The notes under the pieces: model-generated
The model's input: the letters and a program-made list of their open reading frames with translations, nothing else
Databases searched by the model: none
What the model was told of the DNA's origin: nothing
NCBI GenBank assembly: GCA_905250115.1
Contig: CAJNOI010000008.1
Location: forward strand, 124,001-188,000
DNA: 64,000 bases
Origin: Adineta steineri
Lineage: Eukaryota > Rotifera > Eurotatoria > Adinetida > Adinetidae
Reading direction: 5' to 3'
Position numbers and translations under genes: made by a program
Shown here: one piece after another, positions 1-10,609 of the stretch
How positions within the stretch are numbered: the first letter of the stretch is position 1
How the letters are laid out: every line of letters begins with the position of its first letter

Positions 1-480
1 AAGACATAATATTCACTTAATCAAAAGGAAAACTCTATAATTTCTAAATACTTGATCATTACAGTTTTTTTTTAAATTATTTCTATGAAATGAACAAAGA
101 AAATAGCTGAATAAATTATATATTTATATAAAACTAGTCTCCCATTACGATTTGAAAAATAAAAAGAGGAACGCTTACAGATTTGAGTTCTTTTTAAATA
201 AAGGATTTTCCGTGAAAAATAGATCTACATTTATTACGATAAAAAGTATATTTTCGCTAAGTTTGTCCTGTGAAAATTTTGAAAATCAGGAAATTTTCTG
301 AAAAATCTAAAGTGAAGAAAAAAAACGAGAGAAAAGATCTTCATGTGTCATTTTCCAACAACCATATAGGCAAATGTTGCTTGTGACGATATTGATGATG
401 ACAAGTAAAAGCGGAAAAAAACAACAGCAACAATTTTTTCAGTCATATTTATATGCTCTCAAATCTATTTTCTTTTACAT
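1..480. other. Probable intron and flank of the first two-TM gene
   Basis: No coding signal is seen on either strand. The exon just to the right ends at a GT donor on the minus strand, so most or all of this stretch should be its intron, with the 3' exon lying outside the window. The sequence is AT-rich and carries no recognisable RNA gene or element. Confidence 0.5.
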
Positions 481-512
481 TTATACAAATATAGACATAG
501 AAAGAACTTTAC

Positions 513-1421
513 CTGGTGGAGAGAACAGTTGTGTTATTGTATCTAAATCATAAACAATTGCTTGTTGAATACACCATGGTGTACTTTGACAATCACAATC
601 AATTCCAGTTTCATTTGAATTATATAGCTGATCTGTTCGATCATAAATATATTGATATTCATAATATGAATATATATTATACTCATATAATGGAGATTCT
701 GATGAATACAATGAATCTGATTGAAATGCAGAAACTATCATATTCGCTGCAGTCATATTTTCTGTAAAAAAGAGTGAATTAATAAATGAACGAGCTGTAT
801 TTTGTAAGAATTGATTAATTAATTGATTTATTTGAGTTTGAAATTGTTCAAATGTAATTAAATTTAATGTAATAAATCTATTTGAATAAAATTTTGTTAA
901 TTCTGTCTTAATTGCTTTAGATGATAAATTACAAAATGAATTTAAAAGTTGAAAAAATGGACTTCCAATTTGTCGAAAATCATCTTTTTGAGTAGAATAC
1001 TCTGGTTGTCCATAGATATTTTTTGGCATTGTTTGTGGATAATCAATTAAAAGCCATTGTGAAGTTTCATCAACGAATGTACTTGAACAAATTGAATGTA
1101 AATGATGTTGAAAACTAATAAATTGTTCATATGTAATTGAATATGTTTGACATGGACATTGAATAGTATTTGGATATTCTTGATACAGTTTATTAAATTC
1201 AATAATTGTTGGATTATTCTTAATAATTGTATGTGTAATGTTTTGAAAAGAAACATAAAATACTAAAATAATTAAAGTAATTAGAGTAACTATGAGAAAA
1301 AAACGTGTTGAAAAACGTTGTTGTTGTAATTGTTCTTCAGATCTTTTGTTTCGGTTTTTAAATAAATTAAATGTTAAAATACTTATTTTTAATTTCTGTC
1401 CTATTGTTATTGTTTGTATAT
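513..1421 (-). CDS. Two-TM Cys-rich membrane protein, copy 1 (partial, 5' exon)
   Basis: This is the N-terminal two thirds of a protein related to the two genes to its right (2183-4245 and 4729-6096). Visible parts are a basic cytosolic segment, one hydrophobic membrane segment, then an extracellular region with the family signature YPxTxxCPC followed by a conserved HxxCSS-F block and further Cys residues. The reading frame stays open to 481, but a GT donor (CAG|GTAAAG) at 512/511 ends the exon where the paralogues continue with their conserved VPG segment, so the C-terminal half with the second membrane segment should lie left of the window. A pyrimidine-rich AG acceptor at 1422-1423 suggests a short upstream exon supplies the true start; alternatively translation begins at the ATG at 1452. 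Function is unknown to me. There is no sign of decay in this part. Confidence 0.6.
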
Positions 1422-2182
1422 CTAAAAAATCAAACAAACAATTAATTATCATTCATTTTAAAACATAAATATTTCCTAATTTCAGTGTTTAAAAATGGGT
1501 AATATGAGTTGCGACATTTCTTATTTCGCATATATTTCGACATGAGAAAATAACAACATGTTGATTATTTTCTGGAAAAGATGCAGCTTGAAATGGTGTA
1601 CTAAAATTACACAGAAAACTTTTTCTTGACTTATTCCGATGGTTTTCCTATACGTAATATGAACGACCTATATAATAATACTTTATCCCATCGTAATAAA
1701 AATATTCGAAAAAATTTTTCATGTGTAGTAGAATTTTTTTGTAGCGCATCTTTTCAAAAAAATCAACATTCTGTCATTTTCTTTTATTAAAATATAGGCA
1801 AAATAAGAAATGCCGCAAAACTTTCGAGATATTCGATCCAAAACGGCTGCATTAGCAAAATTCGAAACGCTTTTTTCGGAACTGTTCCGGTAGATATACA
1901 ATCACGATAGATATCTCTCATCTAATATCAGTTACTATGTCGAGATCATTTCATACAAACACTTATCTTAAATAAAAGACTTTTCGTTCTTGTAATAGTC
2001 TTTTTAAAACAAAAGTTTAAAGTGATTAAATATTATTAAGCAAAATTAATGAGAGCTCTCATCAATAAGATCAAAATATAATTAACAGTTGGTCATGACT
2101 TAGCTTATGAAGAAAACAAAGATTAAATATGCAGTGATTTTATACAATTCTTCTATATTCAAAAGTCTTTTTGAAGTAAATT
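1422..2182. other. Intergenic region with a large imperfect inverted repeat
   Basis: This lies between copies 1 and 2 of the two-TM family. It contains no convincing ORF. It holds an imperfect inverted repeat with arms near 1508-1600 and 1725-1818 (listed separately), and it should contain the promoter and any upstream exon of copy 1. Confidence 0.6.
1508..1818. repeat. Imperfect inverted repeat, ~90-nt arms
   Basis: The left arm (about 1508-1600) read forward and the right arm (about 1725-1818) read on the minus strand share long matching blocks: GCATTTCTTATTT-type start, then TATATTT, GAAAAT, ATGTTGATT and GAAAAGATGC in the same order. The arms are separated by about 120 nt. No target duplication was found at the outer ends. 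It may be a decayed MITE or hairpin-forming element; origin is not settled. Confidence 0.6.
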
Positions 2183-4245
2183 TTAAATACCTTGATTAAT
2201 CATTGGTTGAATGGTACCAATTTTTCTTTTTTGTCGCCATTGCCTAATCATTAATACAATAGATGGAATAAGTGTTTTTAAAATAGTTGTTAATCCACCA
2301 ATTAAACCAAATATAATTGCAATTACATAACTAATATCTCCTTTAACATCATATGAATATGAACATAAATATGGATTACATTGTTTGAAATAAAATTGAA
2401 ATGATGTTTCATTATTCCATTCTTCAATCATTAAATTATCAATAATATGTTGTACAGTAGTTGTTGCATTATAACGACTACTATTTAATTGCATAGCAGT
2501 TGCATCAAATGGATGCATTGATGTTAAATAAATTAAATTACTTATATTTTGTAAACATGTTTGATCAAAAAAACATTCAAAATTAGAACGAAACATTGAT
2601 TCACTCGCATAACAACCAACATAATAACCAGGAACAGTAAATAAATTGTTAACCACCTGATGAGAGCCCTAGAAAGGAGTATCAGCTATTTACTATAAGA
2701 AATACCTAATAATAGTAGGACTAGATATGTGCAGAACTGAAATCAGTATCAACAAAAAACTTTACCATAATCGGAACTTGAATGTGAACTTATATCCTAT
2801 TTTAACTTCATTAGTACTGAAATGCAATTTTTGCCGTGTGACATCAAGCATTTTATTACTGTCAGTTTAATATCTTGTTATACAGAAAGAAACTCTTTAC
2901 AGTGATCGAAACAGACTGGTTTCATACATGTTTAAGTCAAACTCTTTATTCATACTAAACTTTCTTTTTCAATTAGTATTGGATAATTTGATAAACAAAA
3001 TACATTCTTTCGATTAAAAAACATAACTTCATTCGAAATTTATGCTTACCACAAGGTAAGTAAATAAAATGTAAAGAATGACTAAAAATATTTTTTTATT
3101 TAGATCGGCGTGAAATATACATCGTTCGATGTAGTTTTTCCTAATGGTTACGAATATGTTATTGATATTTTCCTATTTGTGTAAAATCTTAGGAAAGAGA
3201 GTCAATTAAAGCTAATGCTAAATGCGGAATAATAAAATATGATGTATGTTGCTTTTGAGTGTAAAATATAAAATAGGCAACGAATATTCTATAGCAAATT
3301 TTTTTGGGCAAAAAGTTTTTTAATCGAATATTAAATTTTATTTACCGTTCCGTTGCGATAAGTGATATTAGATAATTCATTGCATGTAGTTGGATGGATT
3401 TTACATGAACATGTTGTGTTAGGGCTAGATCGATAATAATATGGGTAAAATACAAGATTTAAATCATGCGGATTTATTGTTGAGTTATAATCAAAATTAA
3501 TCGTCGCATCAGCTGTATACCAATAAGTTAGAACAGAAAACAATGCATTTCCCCAAATTGTTTGACGGGACATTGAGATTAAAAGTTGAAATGAATTCGC
3601 TGTTGTTTGTTCCATATTACTGATGAGCTGTTGTGTTTGAGAATTAAATAGATCTATTTCTTGTACAGATTTTGTAACATATTTTGTTGAATTGAATATT
3701 AATATTTCATTGTTGATTGTTTTCCGTGATAGTTGACAAAAATTTAAAATGGTTGGAAAGAATACTGCATTAGTGTAACGAAAATCGTTGGTATCTATGC
3801 CATCACTGCTCACTGATTCTAAATAGTTAGTCCAGTTATCTGTAATAAAATCTGAATGACAAACTGGATGTAATGTAGGTTGAAATGATATGAATTGAGA
3901 GTGTTCATTTGTAGTTGATGAACACGGACAGGTCAATGTTTGAGGATATTTATCTTGAAGAGTAAAATAAATATCGATCGAAGGTTCATTAATGGCGATT
4001 GTTTTTGTAACAGAATATGTGGAGGCATAGAGAATAAGTATAGAAAATGTAAGAATTATTGAAATGATGAAGATTCGAGTTGAAAGACGTTGACCATATA
4101 AATGCCATTCACTGTTTTCATCTGAATCTGAGAAGAAGTTAAGGCTGAGCAAAAACACTTTTATTTTAACAAATAATGAAATTTGTTGCTCAGTAGTAAC
4201 ACCAACAGCTTGCCGTTCTATAAAAGAATAAGAAGAAAAACACAA
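2183..4245 (-). CDS. Two-TM Cys-rich membrane protein, copy 2 (two exons)
   Basis: Exons 4245-3346 and 2668-2183 join in phase 0 across a 677-nt intron (donor GTAAAT; acceptor TTTCTAG at 2669-2670) and give about 461 aa, close to the 455-aa neighbour. Order: short cytosolic N-terminus, membrane segment 1 near residues 55-80, ectodomain with the YPxTLxCPC signature, several Asn glycosylation sequons and paired Cys, the conserved CNPxxC motif, membrane segment 2 containing GG, then a basic cytosolic tail. A second acceptor 12 nt downstream (CATCAG) would also keep frame, but the upstream one matches the paralogue better. A polypyrimidine/AG acceptor at about 4218 hints that the first codons may come from another exon. 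This topology is shared by DEG/ENaC and P2X channels, but I see no diagnostic motif of either, so function is unassigned. Confidence 0.65.
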
Positions 4246-4728
4246 TTAATATGGTTATCAGTGGTGTAGCCAGGGAGAGAGGGCAAATGGGCAATTGCTC
4301 ATTTCACTTTAGCATCTGCCCATCGCAATTTTGCACTAATAAATCGTTGCCTACTGAACTTTCATTCTTTTGCAATTGCTGTACTTATTAGTGGATTATT
4401 TAACATAAGTCTTTTCTTTCTATTTAATTCATTAAATATTTTATGTAAAAATTATTAATAGAACCTTGTTTTGTAAAAAAAAAAGAAACCATTTATTTTC
4501 AAGATAAGAAAATTGTCTTACATCGTCTGACATAATTTCAAAGACTTTGGGATCATTTGATAATTTAGTTTTGTATCTGTTTTTTTTCTTCTTTTGAACA
4601 TGCGTCTGAACCAACCTACAGCTTCCTAACGTTAGCAGAGAGTGATCAAGAGCTTCAGTTCCTTCTTCCCTTATCAAATCTGTATGCCCTGACATCTGAC
4701 AGAGTCTTTCTAGTCAATTTCTAGCATC
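4246..4728. other. Intergenic spacer
   Basis: No supported gene. A stretch near 4262-4330 (GTGTAGCCAGGGAG followed by repeated GGGCAA words) is less AT-rich than its surroundings and looks like part of a dispersed element, but no terminal repeats could be found. A short minus-strand ORF at 4441-4695 lacks family features and is ended by homopolymers. Confidence 0.4.
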
Positions 4729-6096
4729 CTACTTACAATACGTACCAATATTAGTTTCATGTGGTACAACTTCTGATGATGACGATGATAACAATCGGTT
4801 GAAAGTTTTAACTTTTTTTCTTAAGAATTTAACTGTCGGTAATATTACGATCATAAGAACTGTTACAATTCCACCAATAAATGAAATAACAGTCGTCATA
4901 ATAAAAAGAATATCAAACTGATGAGTATAAGTATATGTGCAAGTTAATGGATTGCACGCATTAAAATAATGTTGATAAGATGAATTCAGTTGCCAAGAAT
5001 CCACCATTAGTAGATTAGCTAAATCATTAATGGTTGCAAGAGACGAAGCAGAAGAAGGCACTGCTAAAGGTGTTGCATTGAATGGAGAAAGTGAATCATT
5101 TAAATATGTGTTTAGTTTCGATAAGCAACTTTCATTATATAAACATGAAAGATTTGATTGAAGAACAGCATAAAGTATGAAAGTGCCTACAAGTACACCT
5201 GGAACTTCAAATTGTAATTCTGCTACATATTGGTTCCCCCAATGTAAATCAGATGATGTCTCATTGGGAAGTTTTCTTAAGTAGATACCTGTTGTTGTAG
5301 TACAGTATACAGCGGCTGAATTTGAACAATTTCCACCATTTGGATATGGTTGACCTGCCCAAGTTGGGACAAATACGTCGTAGTTCGTGTATAGGTAAAG
5401 ATATAATTGCCAAAATGTTTCTAATCGATTGTTCACAAAACGACTAACTGATCCCATTGATATAACTGAATCAAGTGTAATTATAAAATCAGTTGCACTT
5501 GCATTTTTAAATTGATCACGAGCTGCATTTATGTTAGCTAAAAATATATCTTCTGAAATGGTATTTTCTGTAAGTAAAACTGTAGAATAGAATGAAATTA
5601 ATTGATCATCAATTGTTTGTTTAGCTAACACACAAAGTGTACGTAACATGGCAAAAAATCCATAAGCTGAATGACGAAAATCGAAAACAAAATGATATTG
5701 TTGTTCAAGAAATAAACGATAATTAACATAATTGAGCCAATCATCACTGACAAAATCACTTGAGCAGATTTGATTGAACGTTGGTGTAAATGATGATATG
5801 AATTTGTTATATTCATTAGAAACACTTGTACATGGACATGATAATGTATTTGAATATTTTTCTTCTAATTGTGTATAATCGGATAAAGAAGGTTGTTCAA
5901 TAACTACGGTTTTTGTTAAAGGAGTTAAAGCTGAATAGAGAAAGAGAGCAACAATTGATGTTGTAAACAGAATAAGAAAGATAATTGTCGATATTTTTTG
6001 ATTTTTGATGTCTTCTTCATTTGTTTTATCAATATCTTTAAATAAATTGATGCGTTTAATTTTAGTTTTACATTCTAAGAACCAATTCCACGGCAT
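4729..6096 (-). CDS. Two-TM Cys-rich membrane protein, copy 3 (intact, single exon)
   Basis: 455 aa in one exon. Residues 1-35 are basic and cytosolic, a membrane segment lies near 36-58, and the ectodomain begins with a Pro-Ser/Tyr/Leu pattern leading to the CPC pair at about residues 92-94, the signature shared with copies 1 and 2. Later conserved features are a CSSDF block, a CLYNESC segment and CNPLTC (from residue 381), followed by membrane segment 2 (about 395-421, with an internal GG) and a Lys/Arg-rich, then Ser-rich tail. Many Asn sequons indicate extracellular or lumenal exposure. The end (GGTACGTATTGTAAG) contains donor-like GT sites, so the last four residues could be replaced by a further exon. 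Intact frame and alignment with copies 1-2 make this a real gene; no function is recognised. Confidence is high for coding, low for role. Confidence 0.75.
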   Translation of the reverse strand: MPWNWFLECKTKIKRINLFKDIDKTNEEDIKNQKISTIIFLILFTTSIVALFLYSALTPLTKTVVIEQPSLSDYTQLEEKYSNTLSCPCTSVSNEYNKFISSFTPTFNQICSSDFVSDDWLNYVNYRLFLEQQYHFVFDFRHSAYGFFAMLRTLCVLAKQTIDDQLISFYSTVLLTENTISEDIFLANINAARDQFKNASATDFIITLDSVISMGSVSRFVNNRLETFWQLYLYLYTNYDVFVPTWAGQPYPNGGNCSNSAAVYCTTTTGIYLRKLPNETSSDLHWGNQYVAELQFEVPGVLVGTFILYAVLQSNLSCLYNESCLSKLNTYLNDSLSPFNATPLAVPSSASSLATINDLANLLMVDSWQLNSSYQHYFNACNPLTCTYTYTHQFDILFIMTTVISFIGGIVTVLMIVILPTVKFLRKKVKTFNRLLSSSSSEVVPHETNIGTYCK

Positions 6097-6895
6097 TGAA
6101 AGGATGATTCTATATAATACAAAAAACTCTTTTTGAAAATACTTTGTTCCTTTTTAACCGACGTAACAACAAAACAAAACAAAATATCCAAGTTATATAT
6201 TATTTCTTTTATTTAAAAAAAATTTTATTTTTCTTTCTTGTTCATATTCCATGGTTTTTTCATCATTTTAATAAAATAAGTTGATGCAAACTCACATAAA
6301 ACATAGTATTGTCGCATGGAAAATAAATTCATATTGCAGATAAGCAAAAAAAATAGTTAGAGTACGCATGAACAAATCTACCAATCACCTCTTTTTCAAA
6401 GATCGTAAAATATTGTGCTTGTTAAGTTAAAACAAAAAATAACTTTTTTTTTCTTCTCTAGTATAGTTTATTAGTTAAGTGTTTGTAGAAATGAAATTGT
6501 GTTAGAAATAATCATTAGAGAATTGAGTTATGACTTCACTGACTTTTTAAAGACTACGTCATTACCTTATTTGTTCAATTTTTTTTTCCTTAGGTGATAA
6601 CTTTGAAATATAGTAAAGGCAATACTCTCTGATAAAAACTATCGGAAGAAAACAAATTTCAATCGTTCTTGAGTATTTGCATTAACTGATGTCAAAATCG
6701 CTCCGGCTTATTCTCGTGCCCTCGTCATCGGAACTCTTACTTTTGAGCATGAATATTGCATTACCTTGATACCTATCATTGTCACCCACTCACATTCTAT
6801 AACCAAATTCGATCTTTTCAATAATAATGATTTATTTAATATTGTGCTCATGTTATATTGATTAAAAACAAGTTTTTCATTTATCAACTATTACT

Positions 6896-6938
6896 GAGGG
6901 TAGGAGTGTGAAATTTATACAATATCTACACCCACCTC
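6896..6938. repeat. GGGTGTGG-family hairpin, copy 1
   Basis: GAGGGTAGGAGTGTG faces CACCCACCTC about 18 nt later, forming an imperfect hairpin. The loop contains ATACAATATCTACA, which recurs in the copy at about 40195-40300, indicating common origin. Confidence 0.5.
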
Positions 6939-7254
6939 AAAAAGGATCTCTTTAAAATATTAATTATTTATTTCCGTGAAATCATCATATCGACTGACTT
7001 TTTATTCGTTCTATGATAAGAATTGACCATTCTCACATATATGCGATTAGAATAAATATAAACAGTTCGTCATCATACTCATTGTATATCACATATAATG
7101 ACTCTTCTAAATTATATGAACAATTAGATATATACGTCCACAATCGTTAAGTCTTACCTTTTCATTGTTCATCTCATTGATGACATTATACATAAACTCT
7201 TTTCATCTCATCTCATTCTATTCCACTGAGTTGAGTTGAGAAGTGTTTTCTATT

Positions 7255-7294
7255 CATATTAACATACTGATCTGTTCCACAGTATGTTAATATG
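7255..7294. repeat. Perfect 15-bp inverted repeat
   Basis: CATATTAACATACTG and its exact reverse complement are separated by 10 nt. It lies about 400 bp downstream of the ART-TPR stop codon. Role unknown; a second 11-bp hairpin (ATTATTCTTT arms) follows at about 7343-7377. Confidence 0.7.
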
Positions 7295-7690
7295 TTTAGA
7301 AATCATTTGTTTGTCTATTTCTTCTCTTCATTCTCTGCTATCAATTATTCTTTTTATTGGAATAGAAAGAATAATTCATAGTACTGAATAAATACAGTAC
7401 TTTTCCTCTTTTCGTTACTTTAAACAACCTGTCGAATGGCTATTCTCTTTCTTATCCAACACTGAGAGATTCTACCTTCTTCAAACAATAGTTTTATATC
7501 GAAAAGATCTTTTCCTATAATATATGTCTCTTGATATGCATTGTTTACCTTACCGATGGGTATTACTATCCATTTGTGCCTCATTAAGATCATAGTTTCT
7601 CTGTACGCGCACGCACTTAAAACAATTCTTTTCATGTTTAAAAAGTTTATTCCTTCTCTTTCATAAAAAAAACTACAACAATACAATTAA

Positions 7691-10609
7691 TTATCTGTTT
7701 TGTACGTCTTTGAGATTATTTTTAAACATTTGAAGAAGATGATGATTTGAAGGTAATGATTGTTCTCCAATTTGTATAGCATGTTCATAACATGTACGAG
7801 CTTTTGAGTAATTACCCATGTTTTTATACGCCAACGCAATATTACTGTAGGAGTAAGCCAAATCAGGATGATTGGAAGGAAGTGATTGTTGTTTGATTTC
7901 AAGGGCTCTTTCATGAGAAGAAAGTGCTTTTGGATAATTACCCATGCTGCCATACATATTGCCAATGTTGTTGTAGGACATAGTCAAATCGGGATGATTG
8001 GGAGGAAGTGATTGTTGCTGAATTTCAAGGACTTTTTCATAAAAGGAAAGTGCTTTTGGATAATTACCCTGATTGACATGCACATTACCAATATAACGGT
8101 AGGAAGGTGCCAAATCAGGATGATTGGGAGGAAGTGATTGTTGTCGAATTTCAAGGACTTTTTCATGACATGAAAGTGCTTTCGGATAATTACCCATGCT
8201 GTCATGCACTGTACCAATATTGTTGTAGGAAGAAGCCAAATCAGGATGATTGGGAGGAAGTGATTGGTGTTGAATCTCAATGGCTTTTCCATAATAAGAA
8301 AGTGCTTTTGGATAATTACCCAGCTTGGTGTATACGTTACCAATACTACAGTAGGAAGCAGCCAAATCAGGATGATTGGGAGGAAGTGATTGGTGTTGAA
8401 TCTCAATGGCTTTTTCATGAGACGAAAGTGCTTTCGGATAATTACCCATGTTGTGATGCACTGTACCAACGTTGTTGTAGGATAGAGCCAAACCAGGATG
8501 ATTGGGAGGAAGTGATTGTTGTTGAATATCAAATACTTTTTCATAAGAAGAAAGTGCTTTTGGATAATTACCCTGCTTGGTGTATACGTTACCAATATTA
8601 CCGTAGGAAGAAGCCAAATCAGGATGATTGCGATGAAATGATTGTTGTCGAATTTCAAGAGCTTTTTCATGAGACGAAAGTGCTTTCGGATAATTACCCA
8701 TATTGTCATGCACTAAACCAATGTTGTTGTAGGAACCAGCCAAATCAGGATGATTGGGAGGAAGTGATTGTTGTCGAATTTCAAGGGCTTTTTCATAAAA
8801 GGAAAGTGCTTTTGGATAATTACCCATCTTATCATGCACTAAACCAATATGATCGTAGGAAGCAGCCAAATCAGGATGATTGGGAGGAAGTGATTGCTGT
8901 CGAATTTCAAGGACTTTTTCATAAAATGACAGTGCTTTTGGATAATTACCCTGCTCGACATGCACGCTACCAATACTACCGTAGGAGGATGCTAAATCAG
9001 GATGATTGGGAGGAAGTGGCCGTTGTTGTTTGATTTCAAGGGCTTTTTCATAAAATGACAGTGCTTTTGGATAATTACCCATGCTGTCATGCACTGTACC
9101 AATATTACCGTAGGCAGTAGCCAACTCGGGATGATTGGGAGGAGCAATTTTTTGATAGATAGCAAGTGATTTTTCATGAAATGTAAGAGCGTCTTCATAT
9201 TTCCCTTGATGATTTTTGATTAAACCAAGTTGACCATAAATAGGTGCCTTGCTTTTATCATCCGTTTTTTGATCAAGTAAAACATGATAAATATCTTCAG
9301 CTTTGTCGTATTGACCCACTTTCAACAGTACTAAACCCAATCTGTACCATGCTCCATCGCCTGGATGACTCTCTTGTCGAACGTAATCTGTAAGTCTGTG
9401 TAATTCTGGATCGCTATCAGCAGTCAGTACCAAGTTGACTTCATATAAACGATTATTTCCATCTATCTGTTGAATGTCCTGAATACGAAAAACGCTATGC
9501 ATCGAAAATAAGACTTCCTCTTCTTCGTCGAAGTTGCTAGTTCCAGTAATGGAAGCAAATGGTGATGTTGATTGAGATGGATCTACTTTCATAACGAAAA
9601 GTATTCCAAATAAATCCGAATTAGTTGAATTGCTTTCAGCAAAAGCATTGGAAACTTCACGATCTTTACTGGTAGATAAGAAGTTGTTGAATGAAATAAG
9701 ACCACCTCTATTTTTCATCATTTGTTCGAAATCCCCTGTAGATAAACCTTGACCACGATAAACGGTGAAAGTGTTTGCAGCAGTTGTATTAGCATATTGT
9801 TCCTTGTGCAGTTGTTCAAGGTGTCGATGTAGATCACCAATGAAGAAACCCATGCGTGTGATGATATCACCATCCATCAATCGTAATGCACAATTGAGCT
9901 TGGGGTACAAGAACACTTGAGAGGTATACCAATAACTTGGTGTTTTGTTATGATATTCACGTTCCAATTTTTTAATGTTTTCGATTTCTTTTGTATCACC
10001 TTTATAAGCATCGCAACAGTAATCGATGTAATCTTGGATGTGGTTCTCTTCGAATTTAATTGTTAATATAATTTCTATGATGATTTGAGTGTACATAAAA
10101 GATGGATCTAATTGATCCAACCTTTTATTTTCTCCCACGAAACTCATGGGAATGGCATTCTGCTCACATTGATGAACAGCTTCCTTGAGTGCTTCGCAGA
10201 TGGGTGTAACATCTGTGAAGACACCCTTTATTTTGGGCCAATCTCTGGCCCATTGTTCGTGACGGGTTTGGTTGTCACAAAGGACAAATATTGAATCAAC
10301 TTGGGACATATTGTGCACACGAGGCACAATATGTTGTCCAAGTGATCCAGATATGATCATACATACCTTTTTGTCGACAATTGTTTGAATGAATCCAAGA
10401 TACTGATCACCATTTGTATATGTCTTGATGTAGTTAACAATATGTCGTAATTTTGTGATTGTATTTTGGCAATCGTCATTCGTCTCGTCAATATCACTGT
10501 CTAACCAGAGTAGAAGAACATTTTGCATCTGTTGAGTATTGGTACGTCGTCGACCTTCTTCACCTTTTGTAACTGTAGATGCATTTGCTGTTGATTTTTC
10601 TTTGCTCAT
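7691..10609 (-). CDS. ADP-ribosyltransferase with kinesin-light-chain-type TPR array
   Basis: 972 aa, one exon. Residues 1-200 are an N-terminal region I do not recognise. Residues about 225-395 match the mono-ADP-ribosyltransferase fold of the R-S-E type: Arg285 in YRGQ, the Ser-Thr-Ser at 312-314, and the acidic E-x-E ending at Glu365 before VLF. From about 420 two divergent TPRs are followed by 11 nearly identical 42-aa units (each beginning NHPDLA, ending near PKALSxxEK and LEIxQQSLPP) to residue 954. The family transfers ADP-ribose from NAD to a protein side chain (Arg for R-S-E enzymes); the TPRs should bind a partner or substrate. No signal peptide is seen, so it is probably cytosolic. 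All three catalytic positions are present. It lies head-to-head with the broken relative at 11938. The first repeat unit is one residue longer than the others. Confidence 0.9.
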   Translation of the reverse strand: MSKEKSTANASTVTKGEEGRRRTNTQQMQNVLLLWLDSDIDETNDDCQNTITKLRHIVNYIKTYTNGDQYLGFIQTIVDKKVCMIISGSLGQHIVPRVHNMSQVDSIFVLCDNQTRHEQWARDWPKIKGVFTDVTPICEALKEAVHQCEQNAIPMSFVGENKRLDQLDPSFMYTQIIIEIILTIKFEENHIQDYIDYCCDAYKGDTKEIENIKKLEREYHNKTPSYWYTSQVFLYPKLNCALRLMDGDIITRMGFFIGDLHRHLEQLHKEQYANTTAANTFTVYRGQGLSTGDFEQMMKNRGGLISFNNFLSTSKDREVSNAFAESNSTNSDLFGILFVMKVDPSQSTSPFASITGTSNFDEEEEVLFSMHSVFRIQDIQQIDGNNRLYEVNLVLTADSDPELHRLTDYVRQESHPGDGAWYRLGLVLLKVGQYDKAEDIYHVLLDQKTDDKSKAPIYGQLGLIKNHQGKYEDALTFHEKSLAIYQKIAPPNHPELATAYGNIGTVHDSMGNYPKALSFYEKALEIKQQRPLPPNHPDLASSYGSIGSVHVEQGNYPKALSFYEKVLEIRQQSLPPNHPDLAASYDHIGLVHDKMGNYPKALSFYEKALEIRQQSLPPNHPDLAGSYNNIGLVHDNMGNYPKALSSHEKALEIRQQSFHRNHPDLASSYGNIGNVYTKQGNYPKALSSYEKVFDIQQQSLPPNHPGLALSYNNVGTVHHNMGNYPKALSSHEKAIEIQHQSLPPNHPDLAASYCSIGNVYTKLGNYPKALSYYGKAIEIQHQSLPPNHPDLASSYNNIGTVHDSMGNYPKALSCHEKVLEIRQQSLPPNHPDLAPSYRYIGNVHVNQGNYPKALSFYEKVLEIQQQSLPPNHPDLTMSYNNIGNMYGSMGNYPKALSSHERALEIKQQSLPSNHPDLAYSYSNIALAYKNMGNYSKARTCYEHAIQIGEQSLPSNHHLLQMFKNNLKDVQNR
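7748..9136 (-). repeat. 11 tandem 126-bp TPR-coding units
   Basis: In-frame tandem repeat inside the ART-TPR gene. Units 3/4, 5/6, 7/8 and 9/10 show a partial alternation: odd members tend to carry IGNVYTK- or VHVNQ-type helices and even members YNN-x-G-TVHxxM plus SHEK-type helices. This suggests growth partly by 252-bp dimers. The unit length is conserved apart from a 3-nt insertion in unit 1. Confidence 0.85.

Larger units (their letters stand above)
6097..7690. other. Intergenic region, several short hairpins
   Basis: No gene supported. It holds the presumed promoter of the copy 3 gene, the 3' flank of the ART-TPR gene, one GGGT/ACCC hairpin at 6896-6938 and two perfect short inverted repeats (7255-7294 and about 7343-7377). 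An 88-codon minus-strand ORF at 7420-7686 has no recognisable homology. Confidence 0.5.

Noticed and set aside
4441-4695. 84-codon minus-strand ORF between two-TM copies 2 and 3
   Set aside because: Depends on poly-A/T runs and shows no family feature; possibly part of an old repeat.
7420-7686. 88-codon minus-strand ORF 3' of the ART-TPR gene
   Set aside because: Not ATG-dependent evidence of a gene: no homology, no splice context, composition like the surrounding spacer. Kept as unresolved rather than called.
8107-9033. A 308-codon plus-strand ORF across the TPR repeats
   Set aside because: It is the antisense shadow of the 126-bp repeat (period divisible by 3 keeps the reverse frame open); the minus frame has ART and TPR homology.
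7748-9136. Regular 126-bp repetition resembling an array of direct repeats (CRISPR-like)
   Set aside because: Whole units repeat with no unique spacers, in frame within a protein; eukaryotic TPR array.
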